From NCBI GenBank assembly GCA_017744285.1, contig JAGIBP010000001.1, positions 124,001 to 188,000 of the forward strand: 64,000 nucleotides of DNA, read 5' to 3'. Position numbers and translations under genes: made by a program. Below the pieces are notes generated by a model that ran no database searches, was not told the origin of the DNA, and saw only the letters and a program-made list of their open reading frames with translations. Numbering within the stretch: position 1 is the stretch's first letter; every line of letters starts with the position of its first letter. Of the stretch, positions 20,737 through 30,498 are shown one piece after another. The stretch is from Variovorax sp. (GTDB taxonomy: Bacteria > Pseudomonadota > Gammaproteobacteria > Burkholderiales > Burkholderiaceae_C).

Positions 20737-21061
20737 AGCACCCTCGCGCCGCATCGCCCTGCTGCTCGGCGGCCTGCTGGCCTGCGTGCTCGTGGTGATG
20801 CTCTCGGTGACGCTCGCGTTCCGGCCCTTGCCGAGGACGCCGGAAGCGGCGGCCTCGCCCGCCGCTGCGCCGGGGCCTCGCCTGCAAAGCGCACCGCAGC
20901 CCGATCTCGGCAGCTATCGCGCGCGCAAGCAAGCCGAACTTGCCGCCCTCGGCCCCATCGAGAACGAGCCCGGATGGGCACGCATACCGATCGATCGGGC
21001 CATGGACCTCATGAGCGAGCATGGCCTGCGCGCCACCGGCGCGAAGGAGGCTTCGCCATGA
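20729..21061 (+). CDS. Small membrane-anchored protein between complex III and SCO
   Basis: A 110-residue protein: one N-terminal transmembrane segment (about 9-30, IALLLGGLLACVLVVMLSV), a Pro/Ala-rich stretch, then a C-terminal motif with YRARKQAELAALG and WARIPIDRAMDLM. Proteins with this RIPIDRAM-type ending occur beside SCO genes in complex III/oxidase clusters, so a role in oxidase assembly or supercomplex contact is plausible but unproven. It overlaps actF by eight bases and the SCO gene by four. Confidence 0.8.
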   Translation: MPEAPSRRIALLLGGLLACVLVVMLSVTLAFRPLPRTPEAAASPAAAPGPRLQSAPQPDLGSYRARKQAELAALGPIENEPGWARIPIDRAMDLMSEHGLRATGAKEASP

Positions 21062-21882
21062 ATGCTGCCCGGCGCTTTCTCGCGGCTGGCCTTGCCGCGT
21101 TCGTCGTGGCGTGCGGCGTCGCCTCGGCGGCGCCTCTGGCGCTTGCGCCCGCGCCGGCGGTTCGCTTCGATCCCGAACCCGGCGCCGCCCTGCCGCTGCA
21201 TCTCCCGATGCAGACCAGCCGCGGCGTGCCGGCGACGCTGGATCGCTACTTCGACGGCCAGCGAACGGTCGTGCTGGTCCCCGGTTACTACGGCTGCACG
21301 CAGTTGTGCGGACTGGTGATGCACGGCCTCCTGGAAGCGCTCGGCCAGAGCGGCCTGCCCGCCTCGGCGTGGCGCGTGGTCGGCTTCAGCCTCGATGCGG
21401 ACGACACGCCCGCCACGGCCCGCCCCCGGGAATCCGACGACCTCGCCTATGCGCGTTTCCTCGCGTCGAACGGCCGGTGGCGGGGCGATGCGCCGCCCGC
21501 GATCGACTTGCTCACTGCCGGCGCACCCGCGATCCAGACGCTCTCGCGCGCCCTCGGCATCGAATCGACGCGCGCCGCGGACCGCAGCATCGACCATGCG
21601 GCGGGCTTCGTGGTGGTCACGCCCGACGGCCGCATCGCGCGCCATTTCTCCGGCGTGAGTTTCGAGCCGCGCGACCTGCGGCTCGCGCTGGTGGAAGCGT
21701 CGCAGGGACGCGTCGGCACGCTGCCCGACCGGCTGGTGCTGCTGTGCAGCCACTACGACCCCGCCGTGGGCCGCTACACCGTCCCGCTGATGCTGGGCCT
21801 GCGGGTGCTCGGAGTCCTCGGCGTGCTCGCCGGCGGCACCTGGCTCTGGCGGCGGCGACATGCGGGCGGAGGCGATGCATGA
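21058..21882 (+). CDS. SCO1/SenC family copper chaperone
   Basis: A 274-residue protein with an N-terminal signal ([15 protein letters not shown]), a thioredoxin-like domain and a C-terminal transmembrane segment (about 247-266). The copper-binding pair is in [10 protein letters not shown] (CxxxC), and the later conserved His is in [18 protein letters not shown] proteins deliver copper to the CuA site of cytochrome oxidase subunit II, whose gene follows with a four-base overlap. The C-terminal anchor is an addition to the simplest SCO layout. Confidence 0.9.
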   Translation: MNAARRFLAAGLAAFVVACGVASAAPLALAPAPAVRFDPEPGAALPLHLPMQTSRGVPATLDRYFDGQRTVVLVPGYYGCTQLCGLVMHGLLEALGQSGLPASAWRVVGFSLDADDTPATARPRESDDLAYARFLASNGRWRGDAPPAIDLLTAGAPAIQTLSRALGIESTRAADRSIDHAAGFVVVTPDGRIARHFSGVSFEPRDLRLALVEASQGRVGTLPDRLVLLCSHYDPAVGRYTVPLMLGLRVLGVLGVLAGGTWLWRRRHAGGGDA

Positions 21883-22862
21883 CCGACGCCACCCAGGCCG
21901 CAGTCGCGGCGCCAGGCTGGCACCTGCTTTCGCAGGGTGCGTCGTCGGCCGCCGCGCGCACCGACACGCTGTTCCTCGCGATGGTGCTGCTGTGCGGTGG
22001 CATGGCGCTGCTGATCGGCGGATTGCTGCTGTTCCTGTGCATCCGCTATCGGGAAGGCTCGAAGGCCGATCGCAGCTCGCCGTCCAACGACTCGCATCCG
22101 CTGGAGATTGCCTGGACCGTCGCGCCCGTGCTGGTCTTCATCGGCGTGTTCTGGTGGGCCGCCCACGACTGGTGGATCGAACGCACGGTGCCGGACGGCG
22201 CGATGGTCGTGCAGGTCGTCGGAAAACAATGGATGTGGCATCTGCAGCACGCCAACGGCCGCCGCGAGATCAATGCGCTGCACGTGCCGCTGGGGCGACC
22301 CGTCGTACTGACGATGGCCTCGCAGGACGCGATCCACAGCTTCTTCGTGCCGGCCTTCCGGCTCAAGCAGGACGTGGTGCCGGGGCGCATCACGCGTTTT
22401 TCCTTCACCGCGACACGGCTGGGCGAGTTCCACATCTTCTGTGCCGAGTACTGCGGCAGCGAGCATTCGGCCATGGTGGGCACGCTCACCGTGATGCCGC
22501 CCGCGGCGTTCTCGCGCTGGCTGGAGGCCGGCCCGCACGAACCGGGCGTGGTGCAGCAGGGCTTCGCGCTGTTCCGCGACGCCGGGTGCAGCGGCTGCCA
22601 TGGCGCCGCAAGCACGGTCCCGGCGCCGCCGCTCGGCGGCCTCTACGGCAGCACCGTGCGGCTCGCCGACGGCCGCACCCTCCGCGCCGACGACGACTAC
22701 CTGCGCGATGCGATCGTGCTGCCGCGCAAGGACGTCGTGGCCGGCTACCCGCCCGTGATGCCGAGCTACGCCGGCCGTCTCGACGAATCTCAGCTCCAGG
22801 CGCTGATCGCCTGGATGCGCGCGGGCGCGCCCTCGCTCCCCGATGCGGAGGACCTGCGATGA
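21879..22862 (+). CDS. coxB: Cytochrome c oxidase subunit II with fused cytochrome c (caa3 type)
   Basis: A 327-residue subunit with two N-terminal transmembrane helices, a CuA cupredoxin domain and a C-terminal cytochrome c domain. CuA ligands are in [13 protein letters not shown] (Cys188, Cys192, His196, Met199). KQWMWHLQH is the Trp-rich electron-entry loop. The heme motif CSGCH is at 237-241 with a probable axial Met in PPVMPSYAG. The fused heme domain defines a caa3-type oxidase. It overlaps SCO and subunit I by four bases. Confidence 0.94.
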   Translation: MTDATQAAVAAPGWHLLSQGASSAAARTDTLFLAMVLLCGGMALLIGGLLLFLCIRYREGSKADRSSPSNDSHPLEIAWTVAPVLVFIGVFWWAAHDWWIERTVPDGAMVVQVVGKQWMWHLQHANGRREINALHVPLGRPVVLTMASQDAIHSFFVPAFRLKQDVVPGRITRFSFTATRLGEFHIFCAEYCGSEHSAMVGTLTVMPPAAFSRWLEAGPHEPGVVQQGFALFRDAGCSGCHGAASTVPAPPLGGLYGSTVRLADGRTLRADDDYLRDAIVLPRKDVVAGYPPVMPSYAGRLDESQLQALIAWMRAGAPSLPDAEDLR

Positions 22863-24439
22863 GCGCGTCCGTCAGCTACCTGGAGGACGGCCTGACCCTG
22901 CGGTCGTGGCTGTTCACGCGCGACCACAAGCGCATCGCGATCCTGTATGCGATCGCGATCACCTTCTTCTTCTTCGTCGGCGGGGCGGCGGCCACGCTGA
23001 TCCGGCTGGAACTCGCGACCCCCGAGGGCGCGCTGGTGAGCAGCGACACCTACAACAAGCTCTTCACCGCGCATGGCGTGGTGATGGTGTGGCTCTTCCT
23101 CATCCCGTCCATCCCGAACATCGTCGGCAACTTCCTGCTTCCGCTGATGCTCGGCGCGCGCGACCTCGCGTTTCCACGGCTCAACCTCGCGAGCTGGTAT
23201 CTCTACATCGCCGGTGGCGCGCTCACGCTGGCGGCCCTCTTCTTCGGCGGCGTGGACACCGGCTGGACCTTCTACACGCCCTACGCGACCATGTTCTCCA
23301 ACGGCTACGTGGTGCTCACGCTGGTGGGCGTCTTCGTCACGGGCTTCTCTTCCATCGCCACAGGCGTGAACTTCATCGTCACGGTGCACACGCTGCGCCG
23401 CATGCGTTGGTTCGAGCTGCCGCTGTTCGTGTGGGCGATCTACGCGACGAGCCTGATCCTCGTGCTGGCCACGCCGGTGCTCGCGATCACCACGCTGCTG
23501 GTGGTGGCCGAGCGGCTGTTCCAGGTCGGCGTGTTCGACCCGGCCTACGGCGGCGATCCGCTGCTGTTCCAGCATCTCTTCTGGTTCTATTCGCATCCGG
23601 CGGTCTACATCATGGTGCTGCCGGCGATGGGCGTGGTGAGCCAGATCATCCCGTGCTTCGCGCGAAAGCCGGTCTTCGGCTACCGTTTCATGGCCTGGGC
23701 GATGCTGGCGATCGCGGGATTCGGCTTCCTCGTGTGGGGACACCACATGTTCGTGAGCGGGCAGTCCCCCGCCGCCAGCCTGAGCTTCTCGCTGCTCAGC
23801 TTCCTGGTGGCGGTTCCGTCGGCCATCAAGGTCTTCAACTGGACCGCGACGCTGTACAAGGGATCGATCCGCTTCGACGCGCCGATGCTCTACGCGCTGG
23901 GCTTCGTGGGCCTCTTCACCGTGGGCGGCCTGACCGGGCTCATCCTCGCCTCGCTCGCGCTGGACGTGCACCTCACCGACACCTATTTCGTGGTCTCGCA
24001 CTTCCACTACATCATGGTCGGCGGCTCGGTGATGGCGTACTTCGGCGCGCTGCACTTCTGGTGGCCGAAGGTGACGGGCCGGCTCTATCACGAGCGCTGG
24101 GCGCGCACCGCGGCGGTCATGATCTTCATCGGCTTCAACCTGACCTTCTTCCCGCAGTACCTGCTGGGCTACGAAGGCATGCCGCGGCGCTATCACGCCT
24201 ACGCGCCGGAGTTCCAGCTGCTCAACGTGTTCTCGTCGGCCGGCGCGGTGGTGCTGGCGGTCGGCTACCTGCTGCCCTTCACCTATTTCATCCATTCGCT
24301 GTGGCGCGGGGCGCGGGCGCCGGCCAACCCATGGGGCGCGGAAGGCAAGGAATGGGAGACCCCTTCTCCGCCGCCCACGCACAACTTCGACGTGCCGCCG
24401 GCCGCGCCGCGCGAACACGCAGCCGGAGCGGCATCGTGA
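22859..24439 (+). CDS. coxA: Cytochrome c oxidase subunit I, A2 (caa3) type
   Basis: The catalytic 526-residue subunit with 12 transmembrane helices. Heme a ligands are His72 (TAHGVVMVW) and the second His of HFHY (381-384), with the other ligating heme a3. CuB ligands are His246 (YSHPAVY, with cross-linked Tyr250) and His295/His296 (WGHHMF). The usual Glu of helix VI (GHPEV) is absent; the YSHPxV form seen here marks A2-type D-channels. It reduces oxygen to water and pumps protons. The stop overlaps the GTG start of subunit III. Confidence 0.95.
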   Translation: MSASVSYLEDGLTLRSWLFTRDHKRIAILYAIAITFFFFVGGAAATLIRLELATPEGALVSSDTYNKLFTAHGVVMVWLFLIPSIPNIVGNFLLPLMLGARDLAFPRLNLASWYLYIAGGALTLAALFFGGVDTGWTFYTPYATMFSNGYVVLTLVGVFVTGFSSIATGVNFIVTVHTLRRMRWFELPLFVWAIYATSLILVLATPVLAITTLLVVAERLFQVGVFDPAYGGDPLLFQHLFWFYSHPAVYIMVLPAMGVVSQIIPCFARKPVFGYRFMAWAMLAIAGFGFLVWGHHMFVSGQSPAASLSFSLLSFLVAVPSAIKVFNWTATLYKGSIRFDAPMLYALGFVGLFTVGGLTGLILASLALDVHLTDTYFVVSHFHYIMVGGSVMAYFGALHFWWPKVTGRLYHERWARTAAVMIFIGFNLTFFPQYLLGYEGMPRRYHAYAPEFQLLNVFSSAGAVVLAVGYLLPFTYFIHSLWRGARAPANPWGAEGKEWETPSPPPTHNFDVPPAAPREHAAGAAS

Positions 24440-25089
24440 GCGCGAGCCATGTGCATCCCGCACCGGGCGCGCTCGCCACCGTCCGTCCTGCCGGCGAGCT
24501 CGGCATGTGGATCTTCATCGCCAGCGAGATGCTCTTCTTCGGCGGGCTGATGCTCGCCTACGCATGGGCCCGCGCCGCCGACCCGGCGGGCTTCGCGCAA
24601 GCGAGCCGGCATACGCACGTGCTGATCGGCACGGTGAACACGGCCCTGCTCCTCAGCAGCAGCCTCTTGGTGGCGCTCGCATCGCTCGCGGCGCAGATCG
24701 ACGCGGCCGCGCACGCGCGCTCATGCCGTAACCTGCTGGCGGGCGCGGCGCTCATCGGCCTGCTGTTCCTGGCACTCAAGGGCGTCGAGTACCGGATGGA
24801 ATGGCGCGAGCATCTGGTGCCGGGCCCCGGTTTCTTCGCCGGCGAAGCCGAGCCGCCGCGGCGCGGCGCGGCGCTGTTCTTCGCCTTCTACTTCATCGCC
24901 ACCGGGCTGCACGCGGTCCACGTGGCGGTGGGCGTCCTCTGGCTCGGCGCACTCGGGCTGGCCTTTCATCGCCGCGAATCGTGGGCCGACGGCACCCGCG
25001 CGCACATCGCCGGTCTCTACTGGCACTTCGTCGATGCGGTGTGGGTGTTGCTCTATCCCCTGCTGTACCTCGTGGAGCGCCACCGATGA
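24436..25089 (+). CDS. coxC: Cytochrome c oxidase subunit III
   Basis: A 217-residue membrane protein with about five to six helices, shorter than seven-helix mitochondrial-type subunits. Motifs are [20 protein letters not shown] near the N-terminus, [20 protein letters not shown] and [20 protein letters not shown] at the end. A GTG start is inferred from the four-base GTGA overlap with coxA. It stabilises subunit I. Confidence 0.93.
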   Translation: MSASHVHPAPGALATVRPAGELGMWIFIASEMLFFGGLMLAYAWARAADPAGFAQASRHTHVLIGTVNTALLLSSSLLVALASLAAQIDAAAHARSCRNLLAGAALIGLLFLALKGVEYRMEWREHLVPGPGFFAGEAEPPRRGAALFFAFYFIATGLHAVHVAVGVLWLGALGLAFHRRESWADGTRAHIAGLYWHFVDAVWVLLYPLLYLVERHR

Positions 25090-25460
25090 AGACCGAACGC
25101 ACCCGCGACGACTACGGGCGCGGCGCCCGCCGGCTCGCAGCCGTGTGGGTCGCGCTGCTGGCCCTCTTGATGCTGAGCTTCGGCAGCGCCTATCTCCGGC
25201 TCGGCGCGTTCAACCTCGTGGTCTCGCTGGTCATCGCGGCGATCAAGATCGGCCTCATCGCCGTCTTCTTCATGCACCTGCCGCGTGCGGGGGCGTGGAG
25301 CCGGCTGGCCGCATGGGCGGCTGCCGTGCTGCTCATGGTGCTGGGCACGCTCAGCACCTTCGAAAACGTCACGCGCACACGCGGCGAAGCCGCCTGGCAG
25401 TTGCCCGCGAGCGTTCCGGCGATGCTGCCCCCGCCGCCAGCGGCCGGGCGCAGCCGCTAG
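25086..25460 (+). CDS. Cytochrome c oxidase subunit IV-like (CtaF/COX4_pro family)
   Basis: A 124-residue protein with three hydrophobic segments and the typical FNLVVSLVIAAIKIGLIAVF-FMHL pattern (about 46-70). It is the small fourth subunit of caa3 oxidases and closes the operon. It overlaps coxC by four bases. The Pro-rich tail (MLPPPPAAG) is not conserved in the family. Confidence 0.88.
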   Translation: MKTERTRDDYGRGARRLAAVWVALLALLMLSFGSAYLRLGAFNLVVSLVIAAIKIGLIAVFFMHLPRAGAWSRLAAWAAAVLLMVLGTLSTFENVTRTRGEAAWQLPASVPAMLPPPPAAGRSR

Positions 25461-25561
25461 CACCGCGATGGCAACCGGCCCCACGTTGGGCCGCCGTCCT
25501 ACGCCAGCGGGGCGGGAGTGGGATCGAATGCACCCCACAACACGTCAAGAAGGATGGCTCG

Positions 25562-26341
25562 ATGAACCGCACGCGAGACGATGCGGCGCGCACGGCCGCC
25601 GATCCGCCATGGACGCGCCGGCGCCTGCTCACGGTGGGGGCGGTGCTGCCGATCGCGGCCGCGGGTGATGCGGCGGTCATCCGGGACGGCATGCCCTGGA
25701 GCGAAGGCCGCGCGGCGCCGCCCGAGCAGGCCCTGCGGCCCGAACGCGAGCGGGGCGCCGCATACACCTTCTTCACTCCCGCCGAAGCCGCGTTCGTCGA
25801 AGCAGCGGTCGCGCGGCTGATTCCCGAGGACGACCTCGGGCCGGGCGCATTGCAGGCGGGCGTGCCCCTGTTCATCGACCGGCAACTCGCCGGCGACTAC
25901 GGTCGCGGCGATCGCTGGTACATGCAGGGCCCCTGGGCCCAGGGCGAACCGACGCAGGGGTGGCAGACGCGCATGGGCCCGGCAGCGATGTACCGCGCGG
26001 CGGCGCGGGAGATCGACGCCGCCGCCCATCGCGAAGCGAAGGCCGCCTTCGCCCAGCTCGGCGCGTCCGACCAGGAGCGCTGGCTGCATCGCATGGAGGA
26101 CGGCAAGCTCGACCTGGGCAATGTCGACGCCAAGGGCTTCTTCAAGCTGCTGTGGCAGAACACGCTGGAAGGCTACTGGTCCGATCCGGTCTACGGCGGC
26201 AATGTCGACATGGCCGGGTGGAAGCTGATCGGCTTTCCCGGCGCGCACTACGACATGAGCCCCTATGTGGATCAGCACGGCAAGCCCTATCCCCTGCCGC
26301 CGGTCGGCCTGCGCGGCCGTCCGGCGTGGCATCAGGGCTGA
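25562..26341 (+). CDS. Gluconate 2-dehydrogenase subunit 3-like (small subunit of GMC dehydrogenase)
   Basis: A 259-residue small subunit of a three-component membrane flavin dehydrogenase. A Tat-like signal (WTRRRLLTVGAVLPIAAAG) leads it to the periplasm, co-exporting the flavoprotein, which lacks its own signal. Core motifs: FFTPAEAAFVEAAVARLIPEDD, then QNTLEGYWSDPVYGGN and WKLIGFPGAHYDM. GAAGGA precedes the start. The flavoprotein and cytochrome genes follow directly. Confidence 0.92.
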   Translation: MNRTRDDAARTAADPPWTRRRLLTVGAVLPIAAAGDAAVIRDGMPWSEGRAAPPEQALRPERERGAAYTFFTPAEAAFVEAAVARLIPEDDLGPGALQAGVPLFIDRQLAGDYGRGDRWYMQGPWAQGEPTQGWQTRMGPAAMYRAAAREIDAAAHREAKAAFAQLGASDQERWLHRMEDGKLDLGNVDAKGFFKLLWQNTLEGYWSDPVYGGNVDMAGWKLIGFPGAHYDMSPYVDQHGKPYPLPPVGLRGRPAWHQG

Positions 26342-26359
26342 ACGAAGGCGTCGATCACG

Positions 26360-28123
26360 ATGGCCGCCACCCGACTTCCTTCCGTGGACGCCCTGCTGAT
26401 CGGCTTCGGCTGGACCGGCGCGATCATGGGCCAGGAGCTCACCGACGCGGGGCTCGACGTCCTGGCGCTGGAGCGCGGCGCGTGGCGCGACACGCCGACC
26501 GACTTCGCGACCACCTTTGCCCAGGACGAGCTGCGCTACTACTGGCGGCACGCCCTGTTCGAACCGCTCGCGCACGAGACGCTGACGATCCGCAACACCC
26601 CTTCCCAACTCGCGCTGCCGATGCGTCGCCTCGGCTCGTTCCTTCCGGGCACCAACGTCGGCGGCTCGGGCGTTCACTGGAACGGCCAGGTCTGGCGCTT
26701 CCTGCCGAGCGACTTCGTCGCCAGGAGCCACAACCTCGAACGCTATGGCGCCAGGCAACTGGTCGACGGCATGACGATCCAGGACTGGGGCATCACCTAC
26801 GACGAGCTGGAGCCGCACTACGACCGCTTCGAGTACCTGTGCGGCATCGCGGGCAAGGCCGGCAACCTGAAGGGCGCGATCGTCGAAGGCGGCAACCCCT
26901 TCGAAGGGCCTCGGCAGCGGGAGTACCCCACGCCGCCCATGAAGATGAGCTACCCGCCGACGCTGTTCGCGCAGGCCGCGCGCGAGATGGGCTACAAGCC
27001 CTTCCCGCAGCCCAGCGCCAACATGTCGCAGGCCTACACGAATCCGCTGGGCGTGCAGCTCGCGCCGTGCACCTACTGCGGCTTCTGCGAGAAGTTCGGC
27101 TGCGGCAACTACTCGAAGGCAACCGCGCAGACGACCATCCTGCCGGTGCTCATGCGGCGGCCGAACTTCACCCTGCGCACCGAAGCGGAGGTGACGAGGA
27201 TCAACCTCGACTCCACCGGCAAGCGCGCGGTGAGCGTCACCTTCGTCGACGCCGCGGGCCAGGAGTTCGAGCAGCCGGCCGAGCTGGTCATCCTGTCGGC
27301 GTACATCCTGCACAACGTGCGGCTGCTGATGCTGTCGAAGATCGGGCGGCCCTACGACCCCGCGACGGGCGAAGGCGTGATCGGCAGGAACTACGCCTAC
27401 CAGATCACCTCGTCGGTGAACGTGTTCTATGACGACAAGCTCATGAACCCGTTCATCGGCGCGGGCGCGCACGGCATGCTGATCGACGAGTTCAACGGCG
27501 ACAACTTCGACCACGCGGGACTCGGGTTCATCGGCGGCGGCTACATCGGCATCGTGCAGACCGGCGCTCGGCCCATCGAGTCGCACGCCACGCCGGAAGG
27601 CACGCCCACCTGGGGCAGCGGCTGGAAGAAGGCCATCGCGCACAGCTACCTGCGCTCGACGAGCATCGCCACCCACGGCGCGGTGATGAGCCACCGCACG
27701 AACTACCTCGACCTCGATCCGACCTACCGCGACGTCTACGGCCGCCCGCTGATGCGGATGACCTTCGACTTCACCCACAACGAGCATCGCATGTCCGACT
27801 TCCTGACGGATCGCGCGACCGAGCTCGCCAAGGCGATGAAGCCCGCGAGCATCAAGGTCTTCCGTCGAAGCGGGAGCTGGGACGTCGAGCACTACCAGAC
27901 CACGCACAACACGGGCGGCGCGATCATGGGCAGCGACCCGGCCACGAGCGCGGTCAACAAATACCTGCAGAGCTGGGACGTGAGCAACCTGTTCGTGCTC
28001 GGCGCGAGCGCGTTTCCGCAGAACCCGGGCTACAACCCGACGGGCACCGTGGCGGCGCTGGCCTATTTCGCGGCGCAGGCGATCCGCACGCGCTACCTCA
28101 AGTCACCGGGGCCCTTGGCATGA
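26360..28123 (+). CDS. GMC-family FAD dehydrogenase, catalytic subunit
   Basis: A 587-residue flavoprotein that probably oxidises a sugar, sugar acid or alcohol in the periplasm. The FAD motif GFGWTG is at residues 15-20; NVGGSGVHWNG is the second flavin contact. A Cys cluster C237-x2-C-x2-C-x4-C248 (CTYCGFCEKFGC) resembles the iron-sulfur site of FAD-glucose/gluconate dehydrogenases. The C-terminal domain carries HNTGG and NPGYNPTGTVAA with the catalytic His/Asn. The substrate (gluconate, glucose, sorbitol or other) is not determined by sequence alone. It overlaps the cytochrome gene by four bases. Confidence 0.93.
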   Translation: MAATRLPSVDALLIGFGWTGAIMGQELTDAGLDVLALERGAWRDTPTDFATTFAQDELRYYWRHALFEPLAHETLTIRNTPSQLALPMRRLGSFLPGTNVGGSGVHWNGQVWRFLPSDFVARSHNLERYGARQLVDGMTIQDWGITYDELEPHYDRFEYLCGIAGKAGNLKGAIVEGGNPFEGPRQREYPTPPMKMSYPPTLFAQAAREMGYKPFPQPSANMSQAYTNPLGVQLAPCTYCGFCEKFGCGNYSKATAQTTILPVLMRRPNFTLRTEAEVTRINLDSTGKRAVSVTFVDAAGQEFEQPAELVILSAYILHNVRLLMLSKIGRPYDPATGEGVIGRNYAYQITSSVNVFYDDKLMNPFIGAGAHGMLIDEFNGDNFDHAGLGFIGGGYIGIVQTGARPIESHATPEGTPTWGSGWKKAIAHSYLRSTSIATHGAVMSHRTNYLDLDPTYRDVYGRPLMRMTFDFTHNEHRMSDFLTDRATELAKAMKPASIKVFRRSGSWDVEHYQTTHNTGGAIMGSDPATSAVNKYLQSWDVSNLFVLGASAFPQNPGYNPTGTVAALAYFAAQAIRTRYLKSPGPLA

Positions 28124-29550
28124 GGCGCGTGACAAGACCTCGGCGGCTCGCTCTGCGCGCGGGCCTCGCGCTCGCGGCGGCCGCTTCGCTGCTGGCGCTT
28201 CGCGCCGCGGGCCAGCCCAGCGGCAGCGCGAATCAGCCGCCGCCGGCCATCGCCACCGCCGCGGGCGCGACCCCGCAGCAGATCGAGCGCGGCCGCTACC
28301 TCGCCGCGGCGGGCGATTGCGTCGCATGCCACACCTTGCCGCGCGCCGCGCCCTTCAGCGGCGGACGGCCGGTGGAGACGCCCTTCGGCGTGGTGCTGTC
28401 GGCCAACCTGACGCCGGACGCAGACACCGGCATCGGACGCTACGACAACGACACCTTCTATCGCGCGCTGCACGAAGGCATCGATCTCGACGGCCGCCAC
28501 CTCTATCCGGCCTTCCCTTATCCGTACTACACGCGGGTGACGCGCGCGGACAGCGATTCGCTGCTCGCGTACCTGCGCTCGCTGCCGCCGGTGAACCATG
28601 CGGTCGATCGCAACCAGTTGCACTTTCCGTTCAACATCCGGGCGCTGATGGCCGGGTGGAACCTGCTGTACCTCGACAAGGGCACCTACCGGGAAGACAA
28701 GGCGCAATCGGCCGAATGGAACCGGGGCGCGTATCTCGTCGAAGGGCTGGGGCATTGCCAGGCTTGCCACACGCCGCGCAATCGCCTGGGGGGTCCGAAG
28801 GCGGACGAGGCATTCCGGGGCGGGCGCTTCGCCGACTGGTTCGCGCCCGACATCACGCCCAATCGCCACGCCGGCATCGGCGCTTGGGGGCGAGAGGCGG
28901 TCGTCGAGTTCCTGCGCTCGGGCCGCAACGTGCACAGCGGCGCATCGGGCGAGATGGGGGAGGTGGTGTCGTTCTCGACCTCGCGCATGACCGACGCCGA
29001 CATCGGTGCCGTCGCCACCTACCTCGCGAGCCTGCGGCCTTCTCCGATGGGCACCGTCGCCATGGCGGCCAACGCGCAGATGGCGCAGGGCGAAGCGGTC
29101 TGGAAGGACAACTGCGCCGCCTGCCATCGCGAGGACGCGAAGGGTGTGCCGCGGGCGTTCCCGCCGATCGCATCGAGCGCCAACCTGCAGCAGCGCGACG
29201 CGACGACGGTGCTGCACTACATCCTCGCCGGTGCGCGGCACCGACCCATCGACGCCGCGCCCACAGCGCTCGCGATGCCCGCCTTCGCATGGAAGCTCGA
29301 CGACGCGGAAATCGCGGCCGTGGCCACCTATGCACGCAACACGTGGGGCAACCAGGCACGCCCGGTGGCGCCCGACGAGGTGGCCGAGCTTCGCAAGCGT
29401 CTCGCGGCATCGCCGGACGCCACGGCGCCCTGGCCGCCCGAGATCCGGCCGGCGCATGACCTTGCGCGCCCCGGATCGGCCACCTGGTCCCGGGCCGGCA
29501 CGGACAGCCGCGACAACGGCACGCCGCGCGCCGGAAGCGCGGCGCCTTGA
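28120..29550 (+). CDS. Triheme cytochrome c subunit of the GMC dehydrogenase
   Basis: A 476-residue periplasmic cytochrome with a signal peptide (about 1-31) and three CxxCH sites: CVACH 67-71, CQACH 213-217 and CAACH 332-336. This is the standard layout of the cytochrome subunit of gluconate/alcohol dehydrogenases, which moves electrons from the flavoprotein to the quinone pool or terminal oxidase. The last 45 residues are Pro/Ala/Gly-rich and disordered-looking. No C-terminal membrane helix is obvious. Confidence 0.93.
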   Translation: MRRVTRPRRLALRAGLALAAAASLLALRAAGQPSGSANQPPPAIATAAGATPQQIERGRYLAAAGDCVACHTLPRAAPFSGGRPVETPFGVVLSANLTPDADTGIGRYDNDTFYRALHEGIDLDGRHLYPAFPYPYYTRVTRADSDSLLAYLRSLPPVNHAVDRNQLHFPFNIRALMAGWNLLYLDKGTYREDKAQSAEWNRGAYLVEGLGHCQACHTPRNRLGGPKADEAFRGGRFADWFAPDITPNRHAGIGAWGREAVVEFLRSGRNVHSGASGEMGEVVSFSTSRMTDADIGAVATYLASLRPSPMGTVAMAANAQMAQGEAVWKDNCAACHREDAKGVPRAFPPIASSANLQQRDATTVLHYILAGARHRPIDAAPTALAMPAFAWKLDDAEIAAVATYARNTWGNQARPVAPDEVAELRKRLAASPDATAPWPPEIRPAHDLARPGSATWSRAGTDSRDNGTPRAGSAAP

Positions 29551-29648
29551 GGGGCGCGACGGAGCGCACTGACACGGGCCGGCGATGTTCAACCACTTCT
29601 CATCCACGGCGGACGCGACAACCTGAGCGCGTGCGATCCATCGGCGAC

Positions 29649-29670
29649 CCACACACTGGCCACACACTGG
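29649..29670 (+). repeat. Tandem 11-bp repeat before the DUF3606 gene
   Basis: CCACACACTGG occurs twice in direct tandem, and the second copy leads into the GGAGG ribosome site of the DUF3606 gene. The repeat could be a small duplication or part of a regulatory site. Confidence 0.6.
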
Positions 29671-29678
29671 AGGCAACC

Positions 29679-29858
29679 ATGGCAGACGATCCCACCAAGA
29701 CCGGTCTCGACCGCAAACTCATTTCCCTGGCAGAGCCGCACGAAGTGCGTTCATGGACCCAGTCCCTCGGCTGCGACGAAGCGACGCTGCGGCAGGCCGT
29801 CGCCGCGGTCGGGAATTCGGCGGAGAAGGTCCGCGCCTACCTGGACCAGCGCAAGTGA
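29679..29858 (+). CDS. DUF3606 small protein (copy 1)
   Basis: A 59-residue cytoplasmic protein of the DUF3606 family, with a helical HEVRSWTQSLGCDEATLRQA core and the conserved AVGNSAEKVRAYL end. TGGAGG precedes the ATG. It overlaps the phosphatase gene by four bases. A second, divergent copy lies at 33731-33925 on the opposite strand, so the two bracket the carbohydrate genes. Function is unknown; family members are often found near stress genes. Confidence 0.88.
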   Translation: MADDPTKTGLDRKLISLAEPHEVRSWTQSLGCDEATLRQAVAAVGNSAEKVRAYLDQRK

Positions 29859-30439
29859 GTTCATCCGCCGCGACTGCCGACGGCGCCGCGCGGACCCTTC
29901 TCGTGATCCGCCACGCCGAGAAGTCCACGCCCGACCATGTCGTGCGGGCCGTGGACGAGTTCGGCCGCCCTAACGAGCACGAACTGAGCGTACTCGGCTG
30001 GCAGCGCGCGGGCGCCTTGGCCGCGCTCCTGGGCAACGCCAACCGGCTCCATGAAAGCGGGTTGCGGCAGCCCACCCACCTGTTCGCGGCGCGGCCGACC
30101 CCGCAAACCCCCAGCGTGCGAGCGGTACGCACGCTGCAGCCGCTGGCGGATGTGCTCGGCCTGCCGATCTCGCTGGAGTTCTGCGTCGGCGCCGAGGGCG
30201 AACTGGTGGACCGGCTGCGGACCCTCGACGGATGCGCGCTGGTGGCCTGGGAACACACGGCGATCATCGGGATCGCCACCTTGCTGCTCGGCACCAATGC
30301 GGAGGTTCCCGTGTGCTGGCCCGAGGACCGCTTCGATCTCGTCTGGGCCTTCACCGGGAAGGGCGCGAACTGGCGGCTCACGCAGATTCCACAGCTCCTT
30401 CTCGCAGGCGATCGTTCGGAGGTCATCGCAAAGGACTGA
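29855..30439 (+). CDS. Histidine phosphatase superfamily protein
   Basis: A 194-residue protein beginning with the family signature LLVIRHAEK, with the phospho-accepting His at residue 20. A second conserved His is in ALVAWEHTAIIGIA, as in SixA/phosphoglycerate mutase-like folds. The GTG start is set by the GTGA overlap with the DUF3606 gene. The substrate is unknown; a phosphosugar would fit the following glycosyltransferase and debranching genes, but this is inference. Confidence 0.82.
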   Translation: MSSSAATADGAARTLLVIRHAEKSTPDHVVRAVDEFGRPNEHELSVLGWQRAGALAALLGNANRLHESGLRQPTHLFAARPTPQTPSVRAVRTLQPLADVLGLPISLEFCVGAEGELVDRLRTLDGCALVAWEHTAIIGIATLLLGTNAEVPVCWPEDRFDLVWAFTGKGANWRLTQIPQLLLAGDRSEVIAKD

Positions 30440-30498
30440 ACCCGGGGCCGTGTTCCGAAGGGCCGCGGCCCGGCTCGCCTCATACGCAGGAGACACAG

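Noticed and set aside
25499..27907. Minus-strand frame of 802 codons
   Set aside because: Antisense to the GMC dehydrogenase genes, with no family motif.
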